Assembly (NCBI RefSeq): GCF_003028855.1
Contig: NZ_CP028324.1
Location: forward strand, 6,200,001 to 6,264,000
Length of the DNA stretch: 64,000 bases
Direction: 5' to 3'
Origin: Pseudoduganella armeniaca
GTDB taxonomy: Bacteria; Pseudomonadota; Gammaproteobacteria; Burkholderiales; Burkholderiaceae_D
Numbering within the stretch: position 1 is the stretch's first letter; each line of letters starts with the position of its first letter. The notes beneath the pieces were generated by a model, which saw only the letters and a list, made by a program, of their open reading frames with translations, was not told where the DNA came from and did no database searches. This document shows, in pieces, positions 49,964 through 57,618 of the stretch. The translations under genes were made by a program, and so were the position numbers.

Positions 49964-50734
49964 TTAAGCCTGGTAGCTCGCGTCACTGAAATCGACGGTG
50001 CTGATCTCGGTGTCGCTGCAGAAGTAGTTGTCGAACGCGACCTTGCCCGATTGGCCGGACAATTCGTCGAACACATGCAGGCCGAGGTGGATGCGGGCCA
50101 CGTAGATCTCGTTGAAGATGTTGACGATGGCACTGGCGCCGCAACGTTTGATCACGTGATCGAACAGCGTGGCCAGGATCAGGTTGCACTTGGGGTTGGG
50201 GCCATCCTTGACCACCAGGTTCTCCCCGCGCGGGCCCTTGATCACGTACGCGTTGCGCTGCTGCTCCATCCCGCAGACATCGTTGTTCACGCATCGGATC
50301 AGCGAACTGTCGGCGGCCGACATGACCGAGAACTTCTCCGGCAGGTCGCGGAAATGCTTCTTCAGCGAGGTCGATGCCTTGTTGCGGATCGTGCTTTCGA
50401 AGACCACCTCGATGTGCTCCGTCGACAGGTCGGCCGCGCGCATCAGCGCCTGGTAGGTGGCCGGGATGGTGTAGCTGGCCCGATGTTCGGCGCGTTCGAT
50501 CGGGTGGATGCCGATGTCGTTCACCCACAGACACAGTTTGGCGGTACGCCCCGCGTCCAGCAGCTGGCGCATGACCTGCACCCCGGCGGAAAACGAGATC
50601 TTCTCGCTTTCGGCGGTGTGCGACAGCTCCTCCAGCTCCGGCGCGATACAGTAATGGCCGGCGATGACCACGATCGAACGGTGCTCCTTCAGCGCATCGA
50701 TATTGATCCTGTCGATATTGATTGGCTTGCTCAT
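49964..50734 (-). CDS. Unrecognised 256-residue cluster protein
   Basis: A soluble protein without a signal peptide. GGAGG lies five bases before ATG 50734, so the start is secure. Visible features: IVVIAGHYCIAPELEEL near residue 23, LWVNDIGIHPIER, a Lys/Arg-rich middle (TIRNKASTSLKKHF), several Cys (VNNDVCGME; PKCNLILA; NYFCSD) and IFNEIYVARIHLG near the end. No catalytic motif or family recognised. It sits between the GCS2-like ligase and the amidotransferase-like hydrolase, in one operon. Confidence 0.7.
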   Translation of the reverse strand: MSKPINIDRINIDALKEHRSIVVIAGHYCIAPELEELSHTAESEKISFSAGVQVMRQLLDAGRTAKLCLWVNDIGIHPIERAEHRASYTIPATYQALMRAADLSTEHIEVVFESTIRNKASTSLKKHFRDLPEKFSVMSAADSSLIRCVNNDVCGMEQQRNAYVIKGPRGENLVVKDGPNPKCNLILATLFDHVIKRCGASAIVNIFNEIYVARIHLGLHVFDELSGQSGKVAFDNYFCSDTEISTVDFSDASYQA

Positions 50735-50797
50735 AAATACCTCCGTATCCCCAACATTAGGTGAGTGACTCGCCATGCAGACATCGGCATAAACTGT

Positions 50798-51643
50798 TCA
50801 GGCCCGCTTGAAGCGGGGTTCGCGAGCGATCGCGCGGCGCTGGCATTCCAGCCGGAAGTGATGAAACAGGGCGCGGTAGCCATCGAAGTTGTGGCCCGCC
50901 TTCTCCGGATGGCCCTGCACGCCGACGATGAAATGGCGCGGGTCGGCATGCTCGATGAACTCGGGCACGCCATCCTCCGCCACGCCGCAGGCGACCAGGC
51001 CATCACCCAGCCGGGCGATCGCCTGGTGGTGGGTGGACGGGACGATGTACTGCTCGACGCCGAAGATGTCGCGCACCCGGGTGCCGGCGCCAAAGCGCAC
51101 GAAGTGGTGGTGCACATAGCCTTCGCTGTCGAGTTCATGGCTGATCGCGCCGGGCATCAGGATCTCCTGGTGCAGGGTGCCGCCTTCCGCGACGTTGATG
51201 AGCTGCATGCCACGGCAGATGCCCAGCACAGGCAGCTCGGCCGCCTTGGCCGCGCGGTACAAGGCAAGCTCGCTGCTGTCGCGCAGCGCGCACGGCTGCC
51301 ACGACTTCGGGCGGCTGAACGGCACGCCGGTCGCGGTTTCGGTCGCGCCATACGTGACCTGCTGCTCCTGGCCGTAGTTGGACGGGTCCACATCCTGGCC
51401 ACCGCTCAGCACCAGGCCGTCCAGTGCCGCCATGACCTGTGCCGCGTCGTGCGGGCAATCCACCGGTATCAGCAGCGGAATGCCGCCCGCTTCCGTCACG
51501 CTGTCGAGTACTTCCTGCTTGATGCCCGTCATCAGGCGCGCCTGGCTGGTGCCCGCGCCCATGTGAAAGCGGCCAATCGACACGCCGATGAGCGGCGGGC
51601 GGCCCGGCCCTGGCAATGCGATGTCTACCGAAGTCAGCGCCAT
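50798..51643 (-). CDS. Gamma-glutamyl hydrolase-like class I amidotransferase (peptidase C26)
   Basis: A 281-residue stand-alone class I glutamine amidotransferase fold. The nucleophile is Cys 143 in LGICRGMQLINV, with His 245 and Glu 247 in GVQGHPEK and LVLSGGQDVDP upstream: the PuuD/gamma-glutamyl-GABA hydrolase pattern. ATG 51643, with GGAG seven bases upstream, is preferred over 51658 because it avoids overlapping the next gene. It may remove a gamma-glutamyl group installed by the GCS2-like ligase. Confidence 0.88.
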   Translation of the reverse strand: MALTSVDIALPGPGRPPLIGVSIGRFHMGAGTSQARLMTGIKQEVLDSVTEAGGIPLLIPVDCPHDAAQVMAALDGLVLSGGQDVDPSNYGQEQQVTYGATETATGVPFSRPKSWQPCALRDSSELALYRAAKAAELPVLGICRGMQLINVAEGGTLHQEILMPGAISHELDSEGYVHHHFVRFGAGTRVRDIFGVEQYIVPSTHHQAIARLGDGLVACGVAEDGVPEFIEHADPRHFIVGVQGHPEKAGHNFDGYRALFHHFRLECQRRAIAREPRFKRA

Positions 51644-51645
51644 CG

Positions 51646-52842
51646 TCACTCCGCGCAAAGGATGGTTGCGGCCGGTTCAGCCGCTTCGGCCAGTTGGCAG
51701 GCGCGGATGATGTCGCCGATGAAGCGGTCGCACTGCTCCAGCTGCGCCAGGGTGACGTATTCGTCTTGCTTGTGCGCCTGGGTGATCGAGCCTGGGCCGC
51801 ACAATACGACAGGGCAGCCGAGTCCCTGCTGGTAAAGGCCCGCCTCGGCGCAATAATCGGCGCCGCGGCCGTGGTAGTGGCGCGCCAGCAGGGGGTCGAG
51901 GGCCTGGTCGTGGCCGCAGGCGTGCCCCAACGGCGGGATTTCGGAAATCTCGTCGGTATTGACCGTGACCGCGCTCATGCCGGCGGCCTGGTAGGGTGCC
52001 AGCAGCTCCGCCGCGCGCACCTCGAAGCGGCGCAGGATCTCGTTGCGGTCCTGGCCCGGCGGGTAGCGGTATTCCCAGGTGAAGTGCGCGTACGGCGCGA
52101 CGATATTGACGGCGTCGCCGCCCTGCACGGTACCGACGTTGACCGTCGTGAACGGATACGTGAACGCCGGCACGCCGTGCGCGGGTCGCGTCGCCATTTC
52201 CTCGCCCATGCCGGCCAGGCAGTCGATCAGGCGGGCCGCGATCGCCACCGCGCTGGCGGTGCCGACCGGGATGCTGGAATGGCCGGGCACCCCGGTCACC
52301 GTGGTGTGGAAGATGCGCATGCCCTTGTGCGCCGCCAGCACCTCCATATTGGTGGGCTCGCCCACCACGCAGTACAGCGGCGCCACCGGCAGCAGCGCGG
52401 CGACATCCTGCATCAGTGCCTTGGCGCCCCCACAGCCGACCTCTTCGTCATAGGTCAGCACCAGGTGCAACGGCCGCGCCAGCGTGGCCGGATCGAGCGC
52501 CAGCAGTCGCGCCAGCACGACGCCGACAAACCCCTTCATGTCGCAGGCACCGCGCCCGTACAGGCGGGCGTCGCGCACCACCGGGTCGAACGGGGGATGC
52601 GACCACTGCTGGTTTTCCACGGGCACCACGTCGCTGTGGCCGGCCAGGACGACACCGGCAACGTCGGGCGGGCCGATCGTCACCACCATATTGGCCTTGG
52701 CGCCATCGGGCGAATATTGCAGGCGGGCGCGGTAGCCCTTCTGTTCCAACAAGCCGGCAACATAATCGATGAGCTGGCGGTTGGAATCCCGGCTCACGGT
52801 CGGCATGCGGATCAGTGCCCGGGTCGTTTCAATCATGTCCAT
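51646..52842 (-). CDS. ArgE-like M20 deacylase
   Basis: A 398-residue zinc amidohydrolase of the acetylornithine deacetylase type. Metal and catalytic motifs: AGHSDVVPV (His 69, Asp 71), YGRGACDMKG, TYDEEVGCGGA, VVGEPTN and the C-terminal GPGSITQAHKQDEYV with His. It cleaves N-acyl amino acids. In the cluster it may deacylate an ornithine-like or N-protected intermediate; the true argE would be elsewhere. Confidence 0.87.
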   Translation of the reverse strand: MDMIETTRALIRMPTVSRDSNRQLIDYVAGLLEQKGYRARLQYSPDGAKANMVVTIGPPDVAGVVLAGHSDVVPVENQQWSHPPFDPVVRDARLYGRGACDMKGFVGVVLARLLALDPATLARPLHLVLTYDEEVGCGGAKALMQDVAALLPVAPLYCVVGEPTNMEVLAAHKGMRIFHTTVTGVPGHSSIPVGTASAVAIAARLIDCLAGMGEEMATRPAHGVPAFTYPFTTVNVGTVQGGDAVNIVAPYAHFTWEYRYPPGQDRNEILRRFEVRAAELLAPYQAAGMSAVTVNTDEISEIPPLGHACGHDQALDPLLARHYHGRGADYCAEAGLYQQGLGCPVVLCGPGSITQAHKQDEYVTLAQLEQCDRFIGDIIRACQLAEAAEPAATILCAE

Positions 52843-52940
52843 CGTCTCTATCGCCTTTCTCCTGAGTACAGCGGGGCACCGCCGGTGCCGTGGTTGGCAA
52901 GCGGTACGACAACTGGCTCGTCGCCAGAGTGGGGAATACG

Positions 52941-53468
52941 TCAGTAACTAAACAAATCTCGGCGCCGGTTCAAGCGCTGGTAGGCGGCGAACCGGCGCGG
53001 ATAGCGGTCACGATAGGCGCGCAGCTGCTCGAGCATGCGGCCGTTCCGGTTCAGCACCCGGTCGGCCAGGCCGACGATGTGCTCACTGGGCCAGGGCTTG
53101 TTGCATATCCTCATCAGCTGCTCGAATGCGGCGCGTTCCGAGCCGAGTTCGATGCAGTAGGCCATGTAGGCGATGGCCGGACTGCGGCTGGCACCGGCGT
53201 GACAATGCACCAGCAGGCGGCTGGCCGGCGTGCTGCGCGCCTGCTGCAGGAAGTCGGCGATCTGGCGCACGTAGTGTTCCACCGGCACCGTCTGGTGCGC
53301 CAGATCGTCATCGTCGTAGAACGCCAGGCGCAACACGTCGATGGTCGGATCGAACGGCAGGTCGTGCCGCGCGCTGAAGTCGGGGTCGAGGACCGACACC
53401 ACATGCGTGGGGGCGTATTCCACGACCGCCTGCTTCAGGCGCTTCAAGCTGGTTACTTTGATTTCCAT
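52941..53468 (-). CDS. Dual-specificity/tyrosine-type phosphatase
   Basis: A 175-residue Cys-based phosphatase. The P-loop HCHAGASRS (88-96) supplies Cys 89 and Arg 95. A general acid is likely in the YDDDDLAH loop (51-58). The C-terminal 30 residues are Arg/Tyr-rich. Such enzymes are unusual in peptide clusters; the substrate may be a sugar or amino-acid phosphate rather than a protein (inference). It is two bases downstream of the epimerase gene. Confidence 0.82.
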   Translation of the reverse strand: MEIKVTSLKRLKQAVVEYAPTHVVSVLDPDFSARHDLPFDPTIDVLRLAFYDDDDLAHQTVPVEHYVRQIADFLQQARSTPASRLLVHCHAGASRSPAIAYMAYCIELGSERAAFEQLMRICNKPWPSEHIVGLADRVLNRNGRMLEQLRAYRDRYPRRFAAYQRLNRRRDLFSY

Positions 53469-53470
53469 GG

Positions 53471-54493
53471 TCACGCGGTCTGCAGTTCCAGTGATTGCGC
53501 ATGGACCGAAAACACTTCCTGCGTCCGCTTCACGTTGCTGAAACAGGGCTGCAGCAGGTTCATCGGCCCGTGCGCGGCCAGTTGCGCCAGCATTTCGCCG
53601 ATCCCTTGCCGCAGGTCGACCCGGGCCCGATAGCCCAGGGTCGTCTCGATCTTGTCGAACGATACGGAATAGTCCCGTTCGTCGATCATCTGCGGGATGA
53701 TGGTGATCTCGGTGCCCGGATGGCTGTCGTGGATCGCGCGCGCCACGTCGATGATGCGATGGTTGTTGCTCGCGGCACCGACATTGAAGATCTGCCCGCT
53801 GACATCGGCCAGCGGCGCGGTCAGCGCCGCCACGAACGCGGCGGCGGCATCGTTGACGTGCACGAAGGGACGCCACTGGCTGCCGCCGTGGATCTCCAGC
53901 GTGGCGCCGTGGGCTGCCCGTGCGGTGAGCAGATTGACCACCAGGTCGAAGCGCATCCGCGGCGACCAGCCAAAGAGCGTACTCAGGCGCAGCATCGTGG
54001 GGCTGAACGTGTCGTCGTGCATCGCCATCAGGGCGGCTTCGCACATCAGTTTGTCGCGCGCATACAGCGAGAGCGGATTGGTGCCGGAGCGTTCGTGCAC
54101 CATCGGCTCTTCCGTCTTGCCATACACGCTGCAGCTGGACGCGAACAGGAAGCGCCGGATGCCGGCGCGCTTGCAGACGTTGGCCAGGGTGACGGTCGAC
54201 AGGAAGTTGCAGCTGTACGTGAAATCCTCATCGATGGCACAGGCCGGGTCGCCGACGATGCCGGCCAGGTGGATCACCGCGTCGCAACCGCGCACGATGT
54301 GCGGCAGCGTGGCGATCTGGCGGATGTCGAGCTTGACTCGCTCATAGGCGGGGTATTCCCGCAACCGGTTCGGTCCCATCTCGCCGAACCATTCCGCATC
54401 CACCGACTTCACGGCATAGCCGGCATCCAGTAATTGCTGGCAGAGCTGGGCGCCGAGATACCCAGCGCCGCCGATCACGAGTATTTTTTTCAT
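53471..54493 (-). CDS. NAD-dependent epimerase/dehydratase (extended SDR)
   Basis: A 340-residue extended SDR: cofactor motif IGGAGYLG (7-14), HLAGIVGDP, SSCSVYG and YxxxK in LYARDKL. It is the type that modifies nucleotide sugars (4-epimerases, dehydratases). The C-terminal 45 residues exceed the core fold. With the adjacent DegT aminotransferase it suggests an amino- or deoxy-sugar, or an analogous keto-to-amine step. Confidence 0.87.
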   Translation of the reverse strand: MKKILVIGGAGYLGAQLCQQLLDAGYAVKSVDAEWFGEMGPNRLREYPAYERVKLDIRQIATLPHIVRGCDAVIHLAGIVGDPACAIDEDFTYSCNFLSTVTLANVCKRAGIRRFLFASSCSVYGKTEEPMVHERSGTNPLSLYARDKLMCEAALMAMHDDTFSPTMLRLSTLFGWSPRMRFDLVVNLLTARAAHGATLEIHGGSQWRPFVHVNDAAAAFVAALTAPLADVSGQIFNVGAASNNHRIIDVARAIHDSHPGTEITIIPQMIDERDYSVSFDKIETTLGYRARVDLRQGIGEMLAQLAAHGPMNLLQPCFSNVKRTQEVFSVHAQSLELQTA

Positions 54494-54501
54494 CGCTGTA
54501 G

Positions 54502-55650
54502 TCACACCGCTTGAGTAGCATTGTTGAAGAACTGCTGGATCAGTTGGCAGACGCTGTCCACCTCCTCCATCCGCAGTGCCGGGAACATTGGCAGCGTCAG
54601 CACCGTACCGCCCAACCTCTCCGCCATCGGCAAGCGCAGCTCCGGGTTCTTGTTGCGGAAGTAAGGCTTGTGATGCAACGGCTCGAAGTAGCACCGCACT
54701 TGCACCCCTGCCGCCAGCAGGTGCTCACGCAGGCCGTCGCGCAGCGTGTTGTCCGGCAGGGCGACGGTGTACATCTGGTAGCAGTGGCTGTGCCCCGCGG
54801 GCGGCACGGGCAGCCGCAGCATCGGCAGCCCCGCCAGGTTGGCCTGGTAGCGTTCGGCCACCTTGCGGCGGCGGCTCAGGTGCTCGTCGATGTTGCGCAA
54901 CTGCGAGCTGGCGAACGCGGCGTTGACGCTCGGCATGCGGAAGTTATAGCCGGGGAACAGGTACTCGTTGTCCACGCTGGTTTCGAAGTGCTTCTTGCCC
55001 GGCTCATCGACCCGGCCATGCGAACGCAGGTACTTCGCCTTGTTGTGGAGCGCGGCGTTGTTGGTGATCAGCGCGCCGCCTTCGCCCAGCGCCGTGATGA
55101 CCTTGTTCTGGCAAAAACTGAAGATGGCGAAATCGCTGTGGAATCCCGCGTGGGCGCCGTCGGCGCGCGCGCCGAACGATTGCGCGGCGTCCTCGATCAA
55201 CAGCAGGCCGTGTTCGTCGCAGAGGCGGCGCAGCGCCAGCACGTCGCGGCTCACGCAACCGCCGTAGTCGATGGTCATCACGGCCTTCGTGCGGGGCGTG
55301 ATCTTGGCCGCCACGCTGGCCACGTCGAGACCATAGGTGTCGGGTTCGCAGTCGGCGAAGACCGCCGTGCCGCCGGCCAGTTCGATGGCATTGGCGGACG
55401 CGATGAAGGTAAAGCTCGGGCAGATCACTTCCCTGTCCTTGACGTCGATGGCCAACAGGCCCGACAGCAACGCCGAGGTGCCGGAATTGAACGCGAGAGC
55501 ATGGTTGACACCGGTGAAGGCGGTGATGTTGTGCTCGAACTCCTCGATATCCGGGCCATCCGCCCAGAACATGGACCGATCGATCACCGCCAAGACCGCC
55601 TGGACGTCGCTCTGGGAGTAGAAGCTTTTGAAGCTGGGAATCTTAAACAT
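54502..55650 (-). CDS. DegT/DnrJ/EryC1/StrS aminotransferase
   Basis: A 382-residue fold-type I PLP enzyme. The PLP lysine is Lys 183 in FSFCQNKVITALGEGG. NSGTSALLSGL (55-65) binds phosphate and LLIEDAAQSFGA carries the PLP Asp. It usually aminates a keto sugar nucleotide or scyllo-inosose-type substrate. ATG 55650 overlaps the preceding gene by eight bases and the epimerase gene follows after eight bases, so the two are probably coupled in function. Confidence 0.92.
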   Translation of the reverse strand: MFKIPSFKSFYSQSDVQAVLAVIDRSMFWADGPDIEEFEHNITAFTGVNHALAFNSGTSALLSGLLAIDVKDREVICPSFTFIASANAIELAGGTAVFADCEPDTYGLDVASVAAKITPRTKAVMTIDYGGCVSRDVLALRRLCDEHGLLLIEDAAQSFGARADGAHAGFHSDFAIFSFCQNKVITALGEGGALITNNAALHNKAKYLRSHGRVDEPGKKHFETSVDNEYLFPGYNFRMPSVNAAFASSQLRNIDEHLSRRRKVAERYQANLAGLPMLRLPVPPAGHSHCYQMYTVALPDNTLRDGLREHLLAAGVQVRCYFEPLHHKPYFRNKNPELRLPMAERLGGTVLTLPMFPALRMEEVDSVCQLIQQFFNNATQAV

Positions 55651-56440
55651 GTTTTAGGTCCACCATGTGCATGTATGACTGAATGAAATTGACGTCGCTA
55701 CTGACTGCATACTTCAGGCTTGCTCTGCTGCGCAGGTCGACCGACACGAGCCGGTCCAGCTCGTCGTTGGTACGGAACGACCGCTCGAGCTCTGCCAGTT
55801 CCGTCGTGAGGCGGAAAACAAAGAACAGGCAGTCGCCGTCGTGATTGATCGACCACAGCTCGACGTGGCGGTGGTCCACCAGCACGCCAGTTTCTTCCTC
55901 GAACTCGGTCAACGTGAACTGCTTGATCGACTGCAATGAAGACAATTCGAACTCGTCGGCGCCAAGGCTGCCGCCAACCAGGTCCAGGATGCCCGGCTGC
56001 TGGATCGTCAGCGAGCCGACCACACCCAGCAGTCCGTTGCCCGCGCCATCCATCGGCAGCAGGGCCGTAAACATGTGCCGCCGCACGTGCGCGGCACCGA
56101 AGGTTTGCTCGATGTAGCGTGCGCCCACGGCACGCTTGAACACGATATCCTTGTACTCGCCGCGGCCGATCTCCAGCACATGCCGGCCACCCTCCACGTG
56201 GATGGCTTCGGCCGTGTAGATCGGCCCGTTCCACAGATTGCGGCCCTGCGCGCGCGCCTTGGCCTGCCAGGCCTCTTCCCGTGCCGCGAGATAGGCGGGG
56301 CTCGGCTCGAAAGCTTGTGCGGCTTGCCGGATCTCGACGGCCGCTGTCCCCGGCTCAGGCAAGTACGCCCACGGTTGCCCCACCACGAGTGGCTTGGGGT
56401 CTGCGGCCGACTTCAGCAGGGGTGCCCGCTGATCATTCAT
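55643..56440 (-). CDS. Nudix-like protein (degenerate box)
   Basis: A 265-residue protein. Residues 157-186 (GGSLGADEFE... LTEFEEETGV) resemble a Nudix box, but the usual Arg-Glu pair is Thr-Glu, so it may be non-catalytic or use another metal set. A distinct N-terminal region (1-110) has QPWAYLPEPGTAAVEIRQAA. ATG 56440 has GGAGG eight bases upstream. It could hydrolyse a nucleotide-activated intermediate or bind a regulator. The family assignment is tentative. Confidence 0.6.
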   Translation of the reverse strand: MNDQRAPLLKSAADPKPLVVGQPWAYLPEPGTAAVEIRQAAQAFEPSPAYLAAREEAWQAKARAQGRNLWNGPIYTAEAIHVEGGRHVLEIGRGEYKDIVFKRAVGARYIEQTFGAAHVRRHMFTALLPMDGAGNGLLGVVGSLTIQQPGILDLVGGSLGADEFELSSLQSIKQFTLTEFEEETGVLVDHRHVELWSINHDGDCLFFVFRLTTELAELERSFRTNDELDRLVSVDLRSRASLKYAVSSDVNFIQSYMHMVDLKHV

Positions 56441-56546
56441 TGCTAAGTCCTCCGATAGGCGTGCGTCGTCCCGGCCAGCGGCAGCTGGACGCATCAGGGT
56501 AAAACGATGGGGGCGGCGAACCGCGCAGGCGCGTTACCGGCCGGGG

Positions 56547-57440
56547 TCAATCGGCATAGGCAGCCAATTCCTCGGCAAGGCGCTCCGTTGCGGACGTATC
56601 GCTGATCATCTTCTTCCTGGCCGCTTCGGCGCTGCAGTCGGCGATGATCGCGCTGGCCTCGGCGACGCCGGCGCGCTCGAGCACGGCCTGCCAGACCGAG
56701 AAGTCCTGGCCGGCGAACAGTGCCAGCGCCTCGGGCAGCACTTGCAGGAAGAACGCCCGCTGTTCGGCGTTCAGGCCCTGGAACACGCTCTTCGTGATCT
56801 CGACGAAGATCTTGTTGTGGGAGTACTCGTCCTTGTTGTGCAGCTTGCAGATGTAGGTGTGGGCCGGCTGGATCGACGTGTCGTTGGCCAGCATGTCCAG
56901 GTAGCCGTTGATGGTCATCTCCGACACCGCCGCCCAGATCAGGCACAGCAGCTCTTTCTGCCAGTCCGCGGCACCTTCCTGCAGCCGCACGAGACCGACA
57001 TAGATCAACGAGGGCGGGAACTGCACGGGCTGGTCGATCCCGCGCAACGCCATGGTCTTGTGCATGGCCAGCTCGTGCAGCATCAGATGGTATTGCTCAT
57101 CGATCTGCGTCTGCTGCAGGGCCTGGCGCACATGCAGCTGCTCGGCACCGGGCAGCTCGCCGCGCAGGATCATGCCGATTGCCGGATTCGTCACCGTTTC
57201 CTCGATGTGGATGACACGACGGTTATAGGCCAGCCATGCGAGCGTCAGGATGTCGTTCTGCTTTTCCGCGCTGAGCCGCACGAAAGCCGGGTGATCGCGA
57301 AACGGCAGCAGCGCCAACGGGTAGTCGGGCAGGGCCGGATCGTAGCTGTCGGCGACGTCGTCCAATGTTCCATGCCGTACGCCGGCACGCTTTGGCCACG
57401 AATAGACGAGTCGCTGCACGAGGTTATAGTCAACAAACAT
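56547..57440 (-). CDS. AurF/CmlI-like diiron N-oxygenase
   Basis: A 297-residue non-heme diiron enzyme that oxidises amines, often to hydroxylamine, nitroso or nitro groups. Metal ligands fit the AurF pattern of four Glu and three His: Glu 80, Glu 115 and His 118 (DEQYH), Glu 174 (SEMTINGY), His 201, Glu 205 and His 208 (HNKDEYSHNKIF). The spacings match those I recall for AurF. It is first in the long operon behind a strong promoter, which suggests N-oxidation is central to the product. Confidence 0.88.
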   Translation of the reverse strand: MFVDYNLVQRLVYSWPKRAGVRHGTLDDVADSYDPALPDYPLALLPFRDHPAFVRLSAEKQNDILTLAWLAYNRRVIHIEETVTNPAIGMILRGELPGAEQLHVRQALQQTQIDEQYHLMLHELAMHKTMALRGIDQPVQFPPSLIYVGLVRLQEGAADWQKELLCLIWAAVSEMTINGYLDMLANDTSIQPAHTYICKLHNKDEYSHNKIFVEITKSVFQGLNAEQRAFFLQVLPEALALFAGQDFSVWQAVLERAGVAEASAIIADCSAEAARKKMISDTSATERLAEELAAYAD

Positions 57441-57505
57441 AATATCCCTGGACTGGAGTATGTAACGTAGTCGTCATGAAGTGAATCCGGCCACCAAACT
57501 TTCAC

Positions 57506-57519
57506 GCATAACGTTATGC
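57506..57519. promoter_or_regulatory. 14-bp palindrome, candidate operator
   Basis: GCATAACGTTATGC is a perfect palindrome about 13-26 bases after the predicted start site of the long minus-strand operon. It is well placed for a repressor or attenuator. The six T that follow on the plus strand could make it a terminator for plus-strand transcripts, but no gene reads that way here. Confidence 0.5.
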
Positions 57520-57538
57520 TTTTTTCGGTATATATAAA

Positions 57539-57567
57539 TTTATATTATTTCGACCAAATGTTGTCAA
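57539..57567 (-). promoter_or_regulatory. Near-consensus sigma-70 promoter of the biosynthetic operon
   Basis: On the minus strand TTGACA (57567-57562), a 17-base spacer and TATAAA (57544-57539). It lies in a markedly AT-rich island between the TonB receptor and N-oxygenase genes, about 92 bases ahead of the latter's start. It is the best promoter match I found in the window. Confidence 0.75.
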
Positions 57568-57618
57568 ATAATATTTTTCGCTACTGTCAGACTTAACAGC
57601 TGTTGTATTAATTAAACA

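Noticed and set aside
48272..50764. An 830-residue plus-strand frame across the pepP and GCS2-like genes
   Set aside because: It is antisense to three clear genes and has shadow-type composition.
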